DNA from: Elusimicrobiales bacterium
GTDB lineage: Bacteria > Elusimicrobiota > Elusimicrobia > Elusimicrobiales > Elusimicrobiaceae
NCBI GenBank assembly: GCA_041651175.1
Contig: JBAZJT010000014.1
Location: forward strand, 1-64,000
DNA length: 64,000 nt
Direction of reading: 5' to 3'
This document shows positions 33,494 through 42,820 of this stretch, piece by piece. The first letter of the stretch is position 1. Every line of letters starts with the position of its first letter. Made by a program: the position numbers and the translations under genes. Under the pieces are notes generated by a model. That model was given only the letters and a program-made list of their open reading frames with translations, ran no database searches and was not told the origin of the DNA.

Positions 33494-34536
33494 CAAAAGA
33501 TGGAATCGCCGCGCTGTTAAATCTTGAAGGCGAAAAAGAGAAAGAGCTTTTCAGGCTGGCTTTGGAAACCAAACTCCGGTACACCGGCAAAAAAGTTTAT
33601 CTGCGCGGCATTGTGGAGCTTGGCAATATCTGCGCCAAAAACTGCCTCTACTGCGGAATCCGGCGCGATAACGCCGCGCTGCCCCGCTATCAGATGAGCG
33701 CGGAGGAAATAGTCCGCGCCGCGCTGTGGGCTTACGAGGGAGGCTACGGCTCCGTCGTGCTGCAATCAGGCGAGCGGAGCGGCGAGGATTTCATAGCGCT
33801 CATAGAATCGGCTCTTTCGGAAATAAGGGAAAAAACCGCCGGGAAGCTGGCGGTTACATTGTCGCTGGGCGAGCAGAGCGCGCGCACATACAAACGCTGG
33901 CTTGACGCCGGCGCGCGCCGCTATCTGCTGCGCATCGAAACCTCGGACCCGCAGCTTTATGAAAAGCTTCATCCGCCGGACCACAGCTTTGCCGCGCGGC
34001 TGGAATGCCTGCATATCCTCAGGGATTTGGGCTATCAGCTGGGAACCGGAGTGATGATAGGCCTGCCGTATCAGACCATAGACCAGCTTGCGGGCGATAT
34101 AGTGTTCTTCAGAAAGATGGATGTTGATATGATAGGCATGGGGCCCTATATCGCCAGCGAGGGCGCGCCGCTGGCCTCCCTGGGCGGCGGCGGGGAACGC
34201 AATTTCAGCCTCTCGCTGAAAATGATAGCCGCCGCCAGGCTGGAAATGCCGGATGTCAATATCGCCGCCACCACCGCGCTTCAGGCCCTGCATCCGCAGG
34301 GGCGGGAGTTGGGGATACAGGCCGGCGCGAATGTGGTGATGCCCAATATAACCGATGTCAAATACCGCCGGCTCTACCAGCTCTACGACGGCAAGCCCTG
34401 CCTGGATGAGAATGCGCAGCATTGCCGCGCCTGCCTGGAGCGGCGCATAATTTCCGCCGGCGGAGAGGCCGCGCCCGGCGACCCGGGCGACCCGCTTCAT
34501 TACAGCCGCAGGATGCGCCGCAAGAATTATTTATGA
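33490..34536 (+). CDS. hydE: [FeFe]-hydrogenase maturation radical SAM protein HydE
   Basis: 348 aa. The radical SAM motif CAKNCLYCGIRRDN (CxxxCxxC) lies near residues 50-63, followed by the BATS-type C-terminal domain (PNITDVKYRRLYQLYDGKPC). HydE helps build the dithiolate bridge of the H-cluster with HydF and HydG, so an [FeFe]-hydrogenase is expected elsewhere in this genome. HydF, HydG and the hydrogenase are not in the window. It is coupled to the MnmA-like gene (ATGA overlap) and its own stop overlaps the next start. The related PylB was considered, but no pyrrolysine genes are near. Confidence 0.85.
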   Translation: MTKDGIAALLNLEGEKEKELFRLALETKLRYTGKKVYLRGIVELGNICAKNCLYCGIRRDNAALPRYQMSAEEIVRAALWAYEGGYGSVVLQSGERSGEDFIALIESALSEIREKTAGKLAVTLSLGEQSARTYKRWLDAGARRYLLRIETSDPQLYEKLHPPDHSFAARLECLHILRDLGYQLGTGVMIGLPYQTIDQLAGDIVFFRKMDVDMIGMGPYIASEGAPLASLGGGGERNFSLSLKMIAAARLEMPDVNIAATTALQALHPQGRELGIQAGANVVMPNITDVKYRRLYQLYDGKPCLDENAQHCRACLERRIISAGGEAAPGDPGDPLHYSRRMRRKNYL

Positions 34537-34949
34537 GGGTAAAAACTCTGGCGGCGGCGCTGGCGCTGCTGTCTTTATTGCAGATATTCGGCGCGCTATG
34601 GGCTTTGCGGATTTACCGCGGCAGGGTTCCGGGGCAGGACAAAGTTTCGCTTTACCTGCAAAAATTTGACGGCATCAAACCCGCTCTGGCCGACATACGG
34701 CGGGCCGGATATGTTGCCCAGCCGCCGGACTGGGCCCACCGCAAGCTGGCGCAGTATGCCCTGCCCTCCGTCGCGCTGGAGGAGAATGCCCGGACGGAGT
34801 ATATGGTCGGCAATTTCTCCGGCCCGGTCCGCGTTCCCGAAGGATATGAAACCGTCGCCCAGACCTCCGGCGGCGCGGCGGTGTTCCGCGCGCGCGGGAA
34901 ATCCACACATTTTGCCGCGAATAAAAAACCGGCGGCGCTATGCAGATAA
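34533..34949 (+). CDS. Hypothetical single-pass membrane protein
   Basis: 138 aa, no family recognised. One N-terminal membrane helix (ALALLSLLQIFGALWALRIY) and a periplasmic part of about 110 residues (VSLYLQKFDGIKPALADIRRAGYVAQ, then a basic C terminus). The ATG overlaps the hydE stop, and its 3' end overlaps the next gene by 10 nt. The QKFDGIKPALADIRRAGYV stretch resembles short soluble tails found in polyprenyl-sugar transferase (GT-C) proteins, so it may work with the neighbouring membrane protein (inference). Confidence 0.5.
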   Translation: MRVKTLAAALALLSLLQIFGALWALRIYRGRVPGQDKVSLYLQKFDGIKPALADIRRAGYVAQPPDWAHRKLAQYALPSVALEENARTEYMVGNFSGPVRVPEGYETVAQTSGGAAVFRARGKSTHFAANKKPAALCR

Positions 34950-36220
34950 TATTTGCCCTGTATATTCTGGCGGTTGCGCCGCTGGCGGCGGGGTCGCGCG
35001 TGCTGGAGCTTGTCTATCCGGCGCGCGGGCCGGAGGATGCCGGGGCCGCGTTTTTCCGGCTTTGCGCGGCTTTCGCGGCGGGTCTTGGAATACTGTCGCT
35101 TTTCCATTTCTGCTGGCTGCTGTCCGCGCCGGGCGCGGCGGGGTTTTATCCGCCGGCGGAAATCGCGCTGGCCGCATTCTGCCTGCCGCCGCTGCTGCGG
35201 GTTTGCAAGAATATCCGCATCGGGTTTTCCGCCTCGTCCTCCGCCGTAGCCGCCGCCCTTGCCGGCGCGCTGGGCGCGGCGGTCATCATCTGTTTAATCA
35301 ACCCGCATTCCGGTTTTGACGCCTGGGCTTTCTGGAATTTGCGCGCCAGGATATTTTATCTGGAGCCGCAGCGCTGGGCCGAGCTGTTTTCCGTCATAGA
35401 CTGGAGGCCGAATCACAACAATATGCCTTTCCTGCCGCTGCTGACCGCGCGCGGCTGGGCGCTGGCCGGCTCCTGCGGCCCCGCGCTGCCGTGCGCGCAG
35501 TCCGTGATTTTCGCGGCGGGGCTGTGCGCGCTGTTGTTTGCCGCGCTCAGAAAAAGCGGCGGCATGGCCGCAATCGCCGCCATTGCGCTGCTTGGCGGGA
35601 AAGACTTCGCCGTTTTCGCCTCCTCGCAGAAAGCGGACATGCCGTTTTCTCTTTTCGCGCTGGCCGCGTTTGTCTTAGCGGCGGAGGAACGGGGCGCGCT
35701 GGCGGCGGGTTTTTTCGCGGGGCTTGCGTTCTGGACGAAAACCGAAGGGGTTCTGCTGGCGGGCGCGCTGGCCGCCGTCATGGCGGCGGATTGCCTCAAG
35801 GCGGGGAAATCCCCGCGTGAAAGGCTGTTCCGTTTCGCCGCGGGCGCGCTGCCTTTTGCGTGCGCGGCCTCCGCGTTCAAATGGTTTTACAGCGCGCAGG
35901 CGGTGTCTTATCTGACGGTTTATCCGCCCATGGAAATGCTCGTCCGGGCGGGCCGGCTGGCAAAAGCGCTGTTCATCGCGCCGGACGGGATGCGCTGGTA
36001 CGAGCTGCTCACGCTGCTTCTGCTGGCGGCGCTGGCGCGGGCGCGCGGCGTGAAAACGGGGTTTCAGGCTTTTGCGCTGGCCGCAGTCTGCGCGCTGGCG
36101 CTGTGCTATTGCGCTGCCATCCTCTGCGACGCGGCGGCGATAGACGTTGTGATAAACAACGGCGCCTACCGCGCGCTGGCGCAATTGCGCCCGCTTTTCA
36201 TATTTGCTTGCCTATATTGA
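34940..36220 (+). CDS. Hypothetical polytopic membrane protein, GT-C-like
   Basis: 426 aa, about ten hydrophobic helices. The motif GFDAWAFWNLRARIFYL and the following AFWTKTEG are of the kind seen in GT-C fold glycosyltransferases acting on polyprenyl-phosphate sugars; a catalytic acidic residue would be the Asp of FDAW. No precise family can be named. It overlaps both the preceding small gene and ddl (TGATG), so it belongs to the same transcript. Confidence 0.5.
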   Translation: MQIIFALYILAVAPLAAGSRVLELVYPARGPEDAGAAFFRLCAAFAAGLGILSLFHFCWLLSAPGAAGFYPPAEIALAAFCLPPLLRVCKNIRIGFSASSSAVAAALAGALGAAVIICLINPHSGFDAWAFWNLRARIFYLEPQRWAELFSVIDWRPNHNNMPFLPLLTARGWALAGSCGPALPCAQSVIFAAGLCALLFAALRKSGGMAAIAAIALLGGKDFAVFASSQKADMPFSLFALAAFVLAAEERGALAAGFFAGLAFWTKTEGVLLAGALAAVMAADCLKAGKSPRERLFRFAAGALPFACAASAFKWFYSAQAVSYLTVYPPMEMLVRAGRLAKALFIAPDGMRWYELLTLLLLAALARARGVKTGFQAFALAAVCALALCYCAAILCDAAAIDVVINNGAYRALAQLRPLFIFACLY

Positions 36221-37287
36221 TGAAACTCAAGATAGCGGTTTTCTACGGCGGCAAGTCCGCAGAGCATGAAGTTTCCGTCCATTCGGCGGAAACGGTCGGC
36301 TCCCTTTTATCCCCGGAGAAATACCAGGTTTTTCCGGTATACATAACCCGCGGCGGCAAATGGCTGCTGGAAAAGGCGTGCGGCCGCACCGACGACCCCG
36401 CGCCGGAGGTTTCGCCCGTGCTGCACGGCGGGTTCCACCTCAACACCGGCGGCGGGCCGCTGGCTTTGGACGCCGCTTTCCCTGTCATACACGGCCCGCT
36501 GGGCGAAGACGGGACTTTGCAGGGGCTTTTCGAGCAGATGGAACTGCCCTATGTCGGCTGCGGGGTAACAGCCTCCGCCATAGGCATGGACAAGGATATT
36601 TCAAAGCGGCTGGCCGCGCTGGCCGGGCTGCCGGTGCTGGAGCATGCGCTGGTTTCCAAACCGGACTGCGATTTCGTCGCGCTTGAAAAAAAGGCTGCGC
36701 AAATGGGCTGGCCGGTCTTTGTAAAACCCGCGGCGCTCGGCTCGTCCGTGGGGGTAACCCGCGCGGATTCGCCTGAAAAGCTGCGCCAGGCGGTGGAATA
36801 CGGTTTCAAATTTGACACCAGGGTCATGGTGGAAAAGGCGGTTGAAAACGCGCGGGAAATCGTCTGCGGCGTGCTTGGCGAGGGGGCGTCCGTGAAAGCC
36901 TCCGCCTGCGGCGAGGTGAAGCCATCGCACGAATTCTACGATTACAACGCCAAATACATAGACCCCGACGGGATGAAGCTTTCCATCCCCGCGCAGCTAA
37001 GCGGCGAAACAGCCTCCGCCATCCGGGCGCAAAGCGTCGATTTTTTCCGCGCCATAGGCGGCAGCGGGCTTGCGCGCATTGATTTCCTGCTGGACGGGGC
37101 GGGAAAGCACTACTTCTGCGAAATCAATACCCTGCCGGGCTTTACGTCGCACAGCCTCTATCCGCGGCTGTGGCAGGCGGCGGGGGTGGAGCCGCCCGCT
37201 CTTGTTGACGAGCTGGTTTCGCTTGCGCTGGCGCGCGCCAAAGAGCGCGGAAGCCTTCTGCTCAAGCCCGACCACGCCGTCTGCTGA
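36220..37287 (+). CDS. ddl: D-alanine--D-alanine ligase
   Basis: 355 aa ATP-grasp enzyme making the D-Ala-D-Ala of peptidoglycan precursors. Visible: GGKSAEHEVSVHSA (catalytic Glu), VKPAALGSSVGVTRA (ATP-grasp), EFYDYNAKY (catalytic Tyr region) and CEINTLPGFTSHSLYP (metal-binding Glu/Asn). The last 20 residues are an extra tail. The open frame extends back to 35860, but ATG 36220 overlaps the upstream stop by 1 nt and starts the conserved domain. mur/fts genes are not adjacent, so it is detached from a dcw cluster. Confidence 0.93.
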   Translation: MKLKIAVFYGGKSAEHEVSVHSAETVGSLLSPEKYQVFPVYITRGGKWLLEKACGRTDDPAPEVSPVLHGGFHLNTGGGPLALDAAFPVIHGPLGEDGTLQGLFEQMELPYVGCGVTASAIGMDKDISKRLAALAGLPVLEHALVSKPDCDFVALEKKAAQMGWPVFVKPAALGSSVGVTRADSPEKLRQAVEYGFKFDTRVMVEKAVENAREIVCGVLGEGASVKASACGEVKPSHEFYDYNAKYIDPDGMKLSIPAQLSGETASAIRAQSVDFFRAIGGSGLARIDFLLDGAGKHYFCEINTLPGFTSHSLYPRLWQAAGVEPPALVDELVSLALARAKERGSLLLKPDHAVC

Positions 37288-37363
37288 CCGGCCTGGCAGC
37301 GCGCGTCCGCCCTGCAGCAGATTCCCGCGGCGGACGCTTTTCCCCGCCACTGGAGGCGGTTTT

Positions 37364-37837
37364 ATGACGGCAGCCATGTTCTGCAGTATCCTTGAAGCAG
37401 CGCGGTGGGGTTGCGTTGGAACGGGGTTTTATCTGGCGTTCATGCCCGGTATGACGCCGCAGATGCAGTTGCATGTTCTGATGCCGTGGCTGGTGCTGCC
37501 GCTTGCGGGGCTTACTGGGATTGAATCCGTTTTCCTGGGTTCCGCGGCGGCGAAGTCAAGCGGTTACGGCGCAAACCCGGCATACCAGCGCCAGTCCGGC
37601 TTCAATAACATAGCGGTGGCTGCAACCGCGTTTGCGGTATGGCTTTTCAACTGGGGAACGCGCGCCGAAGCCGCGGTGCTGACTGTTCTGCTGATTTTCC
37701 TCGCGCTGTCGGCCTGCAACCATTTCTGGACGGCGATACGGGAAAACAACCGCTCCGTCAAAAACCTGCTGCGTCCGTTGCTGACTCTTTTGCTGCTTGC
37801 CTTTTCCGTGCCGTTTCTGGCGCGGGCGCTGCGCTGA
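37364..37837 (+). CDS. Hypothetical small membrane protein
   Basis: 157 aa with about four hydrophobic helices. The central RQSGFNNIAVAATAF recalls small membrane proteins of the DUF6790 type, but I am not certain of the family. GGAGG at 37352-37356 gives a good start at ATG 37364. Function unknown. A hairpin downstream (37913-37941) may end the transcript. Confidence 0.5.
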   Translation: MTAAMFCSILEAARWGCVGTGFYLAFMPGMTPQMQLHVLMPWLVLPLAGLTGIESVFLGSAAAKSSGYGANPAYQRQSGFNNIAVAATAFAVWLFNWGTRAEAAVLTVLLIFLALSACNHFWTAIRENNRSVKNLLRPLLTLLLLAFSVPFLARALR

Positions 37838-37912
37838 CCCGCGGCGCCGCCCATTCGCGCCAGCCCATTCGCGCAGCCGCCTGAAACAGCCGGGTAAATG
37901 CTACAATACGTG

Positions 37913-37941
37913 AACCCGCTTTCCACATCAGAAAGCGGGTT
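37913..37941 (+). terminator. Hairpin with weak T-run
   Basis: 11-bp perfect stem (37913-37923 with 37931-37941), 7-nt loop, then TGCAT. It lies 75 nt after the membrane-protein gene and 5 nt before the wzm remnant, so it is either a weak terminator or a leader hairpin. A -10-like TACAAT lies at 37902-37907. Confidence 0.4.
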
Positions 37942-37946
37942 TGCAT

Positions 37947-38084
37947 ATGACAGCCGGAATCAATATCCGCTATTACCGGGATTTAATCTCGGTCATGGTG
38001 GAAAAAGACATGAAGGTGCGCTACCGGAACAGCTATCTGGGCTATTTCTGGCCCATAGCGCACCCTCTTCTAAGTTTTTTTTAG
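37947..38084 (+). pseudogene. Truncated ABC-type polysaccharide export permease (wzm remnant)
   Basis: 45 codons then TAG. The product has RYYRDLISVMVEKDMKVRYR, then NSYLGYFWPIAHPLL, the conserved N-terminal segment of ABC-2 type O-antigen/teichoic-acid permeases (RDLKVRYK-S-LG--W----PL), and breaks off at the first membrane helix, some 210 residues short. Composition matches the GC-rich flanks, whereas the sequence after the break is AT-richer. The missing remainder, together with the start of wzt, seems to have been replaced by the cassette that follows. Confidence 0.75.
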
Positions 38085-38130
38085 CAACACAAGACCGCAT
38101 GAGGAATTCACTCCGTTTATCTAAAATCAC

Positions 38131-39708
38131 ATGAACGCGAATAGTACTATCACACAGAAAGTGGCCATGAACACGGCCTTTAACCTGCTAGGCAGAGCGT
38201 GGAACATGGTTATCGCTTTTTTGATGACACCGTATATCATGAAGCACATGGGAGTGGACCGGTTCGGCGTCTGGGCTTTGGTCAGCGTTGTTACCGGATA
38301 CTTCGGTCTGCTGGATATGGGCATAGGCACATCGTATGTGAAATACATTTCCGAGCACTATGTGAAAAGGGATTTTGCCAAAATTAACGAGATTGTCAAT
38401 TCCGGCTTTGTTTTTTATCTTGCGTTCACCGCGGCCATTATGTTGCTGGCGTTTGTCCTGCAGAATGCCATCATCGGTTTTTTTAATATCCCGAACGAGC
38501 TGGGAAAAGAAACACTTTTTGTTTTTTGGGTTGGACTGTTAACCTTCTGTGTCGTAAATGCGGCCAGTAGTTTTGTCGCGGTTCAAAGCGGACTCCAGCG
38601 AATGGACGTGTATAATAAGATATCGCTGGTTATGTCAGTCCCGAGCGTGATTCTTTCGATCTTTGTCTTGGAAAAGGGCTACAGCCTGCGCGGACTTATC
38701 GTGGTTAACGCGATTGTAATGATATTATCCGGTCTGGCCAACGCTATAGCTTCATTCAAGTTGCTGCCGCAACTTGAGTTGTCAGTCCGGCATGTCAGCA
38801 AAGACACTTTCAAAACGTTGCTGGGATACGGCTCAAAATTGCAGGTGGCAAGAATTGCATCCACAATAACCATGCAAATTGACAAGCTGCTGCTCTCCCA
38901 TTACATGTCCATAGGTTTTGTGACTTTTTTCCAACTGGCCAGTTCTGTGATAGAACAGGTAAAGGCGCTGCCGCTGCTATTATTACAGGCGTTATTGCCG
39001 GCATTTTCAGAACTGGACGCGCGCGGCAATCGTGCCGGAGTGATAGACAATTACATACGAGGCACCCGCTATATAGCGCTTTTCGCGCTGCCGATATTTG
39101 CTCTCGTGCTAGTATCGGCGCGGGATATTATGCTGGTATGGATGGGGCCCGGCTATGATCAGTCGGCAATAATCATACGAATACTGGCCGTTGGATGGGC
39201 CGCCGCCGTAATTTCCGGCGTGCGTTCCGTGGTTTTGCAAGCCATCGCCAAACCCGGCATAGAGATGCGGGCGGGCATTGTCGCCGCCGTCCTTAACATC
39301 CCGCTAAGCGTATTCTTCATTAAACAGTTTGGATTCGCGGGAGTCGCGCTCGGCACTTCTCTTGCCTTGATTGTGTCTGCTCTTTACGGCTTTTCGAGGC
39401 TCAATGCGGCATTGCATCTGCAAAACGGCTTCTACGTGAAGACCCGCATACCGCAGGTTATAATAGGCTGCATCTGTGCGGGGATGATTGCGTTGGCATC
39501 AACAGGATTATTGGGCGGAAGATTTGGCGGAGGGCGTGTCGAAAGCATGTTGCTGCTGTGTGCCCAGACCGCAGTGTTTGCCGCTGTGTATGCGGCGCTT
39601 CTAAGAATTGTTCAACCGCTGGATGCAACCGATATAGCGAAACTCACGCATGCCGTTCCAGGGCTTCCGCGACGGCTTATCGAAAAATTCGCGTCCGTGG
39701 AAAATTGA
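38131..39708 (+). CDS. Wzx-type polysaccharide flippase
   Basis: 525 aa, 12-14 hydrophobic helices, MATE-like polysaccharide export family (N terminus AMNTAFNLLGRAWNMVIAFL, MTPYIMKHMGVDRFGVWALV, DMGIGTSYVKYISEHY). It would flip undecaprenyl-linked oligosaccharide across the inner membrane. It is the first gene of an AT-richer cassette and begins 46 nt after the broken permease. No ribosome site is visible; -10-like AT-rich sequence (38118-38127) abuts the ATG, so it too may be leaderless. Confidence 0.85.
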   Translation: MNANSTITQKVAMNTAFNLLGRAWNMVIAFLMTPYIMKHMGVDRFGVWALVSVVTGYFGLLDMGIGTSYVKYISEHYVKRDFAKINEIVNSGFVFYLAFTAAIMLLAFVLQNAIIGFFNIPNELGKETLFVFWVGLLTFCVVNAASSFVAVQSGLQRMDVYNKISLVMSVPSVILSIFVLEKGYSLRGLIVVNAIVMILSGLANAIASFKLLPQLELSVRHVSKDTFKTLLGYGSKLQVARIASTITMQIDKLLLSHYMSIGFVTFFQLASSVIEQVKALPLLLLQALLPAFSELDARGNRAGVIDNYIRGTRYIALFALPIFALVLVSARDIMLVWMGPGYDQSAIIIRILAVGWAAAVISGVRSVVLQAIAKPGIEMRAGIVAAVLNIPLSVFFIKQFGFAGVALGTSLALIVSALYGFSRLNAALHLQNGFYVKTRIPQVIIGCICAGMIALASTGLLGGRFGGGRVESMLLLCAQTAVFAAVYAALLRIVQPLDATDIAKLTHAVPGLPRRLIEKFASVEN

Positions 39709-39761
39709 GGGGCTCAGTAAAGTGTATAATGGGGTAATAATTCTTGCGATGGAGACAAAAA

Positions 39762-40844
39762 ATGGCATCTTTCATCAGCGCGCCTATTAAATTTGCAAGC
39801 AACTGCGCAGGCAGACTCAAGTCTTCCGCAGAAAGCTATCTGCTGCGGGTTTCCGGCAAATTGCCGCCCGTGCGCTGGGTTACATGGGAAATCACTGAGG
39901 CCTGCAATTCGAAATGCAGGCTATGCAGTATTTGGAAGCATGGCAAACGCCAGGACACATTGACGCTGGAAGAAATAAAAAAGGTTTTCAGCGACCCGTT
40001 ATTCAAAAATTTGGAAATACTTCTCATCACCGGCGGTGAAGCCGCGTTGCGCGACGATTTGCTGGACATTTTGCTTTTCATAAGCCAGAAGCTGCCCAAA
40101 GCCCGCCCCACCATAAGCACAAATGCGTTGCTGCCGGACAGGGTGCTTGGCGTAGTTGACGCAATCCTAGAAAAAGGGCTTTGCATAGACGTCGGAGTAT
40201 CGCTGGACGGGGTTGGCGAACACCATGACCAGATACGCGGCGTGCCGGGTAATTTCCAAAAGGTTGATTACCTTTTGGACAAGCTTATAGAACTTAAGAA
40301 AAAACATGGGGACCGGCTCTCTTTCGTCGCCGGACAGACATTGCATCCGATAACAGTGGATTATATAGACGAAACCAAAAAATACGCCAGGGAAAAGGGC
40401 GTCGCGCATTTCATGCAGCTATACGATGAGGCCCCTTATTATCATAATATGGGCGACGCCACGATCGCAGAGCGGGACATGGAAAAACTTGCCGCCAAAG
40501 TGCGCGCCGACCAGCCATCTTTCCATAACGAAACTCTGCTTACTATCCTGAAAAACAAAATCATCAATTTTGACTGCTTTACGATGCGCACTTTTTTTAT
40601 ACTGCGCAGCAACGGCGATATAATGCCATGCCTCCGGCTGTGCGACACAAAGATAGGCAATGTGCGCGATTCGTCTCCATCGGAAATCTGGAACAGCAAG
40701 CCCGCATGGGATGCGCGGCGCAAGGTTATGGATTGCAAAGGATGCGCCAACACATGGGCCACCGATTGGAGTTGCCAGTCAAATTCCCTGCCGTTTGCGA
40801 GACAGTTGTTTAGTTATTTCGCGAAAAAACATCTGAAGAAATGA
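39762..40844 (+). CDS. Radical SAM/SPASM protein in glycan cassette
   Basis: 360 aa. The radical SAM motif is CNSKCRLC near residues 47-54, preceded by TWEITEA; the C-terminal SPASM-like region has CLRLC, CKGCANTW and a final WSC. LLITGGEAALRDDLLDIL and the SLDGVGEHHDQIRG stretch are standard for the family. SPASM proteins modify peptides, sugars or metabolites; relatives occur in surface-polysaccharide clusters without a settled role. ATG 39762 has GGAGA at 39751-39755. The GT4 gene overlaps its stop (ATGA), so the products likely work on the same glycan. Confidence 0.75.
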   Translation: MASFISAPIKFASNCAGRLKSSAESYLLRVSGKLPPVRWVTWEITEACNSKCRLCSIWKHGKRQDTLTLEEIKKVFSDPLFKNLEILLITGGEAALRDDLLDILLFISQKLPKARPTISTNALLPDRVLGVVDAILEKGLCIDVGVSLDGVGEHHDQIRGVPGNFQKVDYLLDKLIELKKKHGDRLSFVAGQTLHPITVDYIDETKKYAREKGVAHFMQLYDEAPYYHNMGDATIAERDMEKLAAKVRADQPSFHNETLLTILKNKIINFDCFTMRTFFILRSNGDIMPCLRLCDTKIGNVRDSSPSEIWNSKPAWDARRKVMDCKGCANTWATDWSCQSNSLPFARQLFSYFAKKHLKK

Positions 40845-42037
40845 GAATAACCTTTGTGCTGCCCGGCGTGTTCATTGCGGGCGGCGTGCGCGCTATTTTT
40901 GAGTGCGCAAACGGGCTTACGGAGCGTGGACATCAGGTAAATATTGTATATCCGTCCGCGCTTTTGTCTTATTCCTCGGATAATTTCCTTATACTATTGC
41001 GGCGAGGGCTGAAAAGATTTATGCAGGGGGCCGGCAAACCTGCGGGGGTATCATGGTTTTCGCTCAACGCCAGCCTTGTTAAAGTCCCCTTTATGGATTC
41101 CGTAGCCATATCATGGTTCGAGCATATGATTCCCGACGCCGATGTGGTGATTGCATCCACATGGGAAAGCGCATTTTCGGTCGCAAAGTTGAACCCGTCC
41201 AAAGGGCGAAAAGCATATTTCGTGCAGCATTACGAAGCAATGGAACTATGGAACGACCAGGATTGCTGGGATTTGGCGTCGGGAAAACATTCAAATGGAA
41301 ACGATATCATCGCCTCCATGGCGCAAATAATTCCGGAAAATTCAAAATTATTGCGCTACAAAAAAATGGTGGACGCTTCATACGGGTTGCCTTTGGCCAA
41401 ATTCACCACATCGGCCATGCTTGAGCGCATGATTACAAATGTATTCAAACAGACATCTTTCGGCAGAGTTCCGATAGGAAACAATTTCAAAATGTTTTAT
41501 CCAGATGGGGAAAAAGCCAACAGGAATGTAATATTGCTTCCCTTTCGCGGGAACGGGTGGAAAGGCAATTCCGACACCATCAAAGCGCTGGATATATTGC
41601 GGCGTAAACGTTCCGATTTCACTGTCATCTTGTATGGCCCGCCGGAATTGAAGGAAGCCGCGCCAACGTGGGTGGACTTCAAATGTTCACCGACAGACAG
41701 CGAACTCCGCAGGCTTTATTCTTGCGCCGACATATTCGTGTCGCCTACATGGGTTGAGGGGTGGTGTTCTCCGCCAATGGAGGCGATGTCATGCGGCACG
41801 GCATGTGTGGCAACAAATGTCGGCGCAGTGTCCGAATACGCCGAACATGGTAAAACCGCAATGCTAGTCGAGCCCAGAAATCCTGCCGGCATTGCGGAGG
41901 CAATAGAACTTCTTCTGGATGATAAATCCAAGCGCGACATGCTGGCCGGGGCAGGCCGTCTTGCAATACAAAAATACACATGGAAAGAATCCGTAGATCA
42001 CATGGAAGCCGTCCTATGCCAAATAGCAGTTGCTTAA
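40841..42037 (+). CDS. GT4 family glycosyltransferase
   Basis: 398 aa GT-B fold. N-terminal MRITFVLPGVFIAGGVRAIFE with the GG-R sugar-acceptor loop, and C-terminal VSPTWVEGWCSPPMEAMSCG with the E-x7-E motif (EGWCSPPME) that holds the nucleotide sugar, then VEPRNPAGIAEAIELLL. It adds a sugar to the lipid-linked glycan on the cytoplasmic face; donor unknown. AT-richer than the chromosome. Start overlaps the radical SAM stop. Confidence 0.85.
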   Translation: MRITFVLPGVFIAGGVRAIFECANGLTERGHQVNIVYPSALLSYSSDNFLILLRRGLKRFMQGAGKPAGVSWFSLNASLVKVPFMDSVAISWFEHMIPDADVVIASTWESAFSVAKLNPSKGRKAYFVQHYEAMELWNDQDCWDLASGKHSNGNDIIASMAQIIPENSKLLRYKKMVDASYGLPLAKFTTSAMLERMITNVFKQTSFGRVPIGNNFKMFYPDGEKANRNVILLPFRGNGWKGNSDTIKALDILRRKRSDFTVILYGPPELKEAAPTWVDFKCSPTDSELRRLYSCADIFVSPTWVEGWCSPPMEAMSCGTACVATNVGAVSEYAEHGKTAMLVEPRNPAGIAEAIELLLDDKSKRDMLAGAGRLAIQKYTWKESVDHMEAVLCQIAVA

Positions 42038-42070
42038 GCTATGCCACCGGCTTTGTTTTAGGGAAATACC

Positions 42071-42820
42071 ATGAAGCCTGTTAAACGAATTAAGGAGTTT
42101 GTGGGCAAGTTATTTCCGCAAACCATACGCGGCTACAAGCAGTATCGGAATTTATTTGCGGGAAAAACAGGCCTGGAAATAGGCGGGCCAAGCGATGTTT
42201 TCCGCACAATTATCCCGATTTATGGCATTATAGACTCTCTGGATGGGTGCAATTTTTCAAATCACACAATCTGGGAAGGGCAGTTAAACGAAGGACACTC
42301 ATATGCATTCCATCCCGGCAAGCCTAACGGCAGGCAATTCATCTGCGAAGCCACGGATTTGAGCGAAATAAAATCCGGCGAGTATGATTTTGTGCTGGCA
42401 TGCCATTCCATTGAACATAGCGCCAATCCGATGAAGGCCGTTTCCGAGTGGCTGCGGGTTATAAAACCGGGCGGACATTTATTGATAATTGCACCGGACA
42501 AGAATGCTACTTTCGATCGTTTAAGAGCAGTCACAACATTTGCACATTTATTGGATGATTTTCGGAAAGATGTGGATGAAACAGATTTGGAGCATTTGGA
42601 TGAAATCATGGGACTCCATGACTTGTCCATGGATATTGCCGCCGGAGATTTGGATTCTTTCAGGCAACGCTCGCTCAAGAATTATGAAAACCGATGCCTG
42701 CATCAACATGTGTTTGATGCCGCTTTATTGGCGCAGATGGCATTGCATTTCAAGTTGAATATTGTTGACTTGCAGCAAGCATTTTCCATTCACATAATAA
42801 TGCTTGCGCAAAAACTGTGA
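42071..42820 (+). CDS. SAM-dependent class I methyltransferase
   Basis: 249 aa. GLEIGGPSDVF is motif I (SAM binding) near residue 35, YDFVLACHSIEH and LRVIKPGGHLLIIAPD are motifs III/IV and V. Related proteins sit in O-antigen and rhamnan clusters, often as sugar or chain-capping methyltransferases. Terminal methylation is a known length signal for ABC-exported O antigens, which is intriguing beside a broken Wzm/Wzt pair, but here the gene travels with a Wzx-type cassette. Confidence 0.75.
   Translation: MKPVKRIKEFVGKLFPQTIRGYKQYRNLFAGKTGLEIGGPSDVFRTIIPIYGIIDSLDGCNFSNHTIWEGQLNEGHSYAFHPGKPNGRQFICEATDLSEIKSGEYDFVLACHSIEHSANPMKAVSEWLRVIKPGGHLLIIAPDKNATFDRLRAVTTFAHLLDDFRKDVDETDLEHLDEIMGLHDLSMDIAAGDLDSFRQRSLKNYENRCLHQHVFDAALLAQMALHFKLNIVDLQQAFSIHIIMLAQKL

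Noticed and set aside
35860..37287. Ddl with a 120-residue N-terminal extension
   Set aside because: The extra part is an out-of-frame reading of the upstream membrane gene; ATG 36220 begins the conserved domain.
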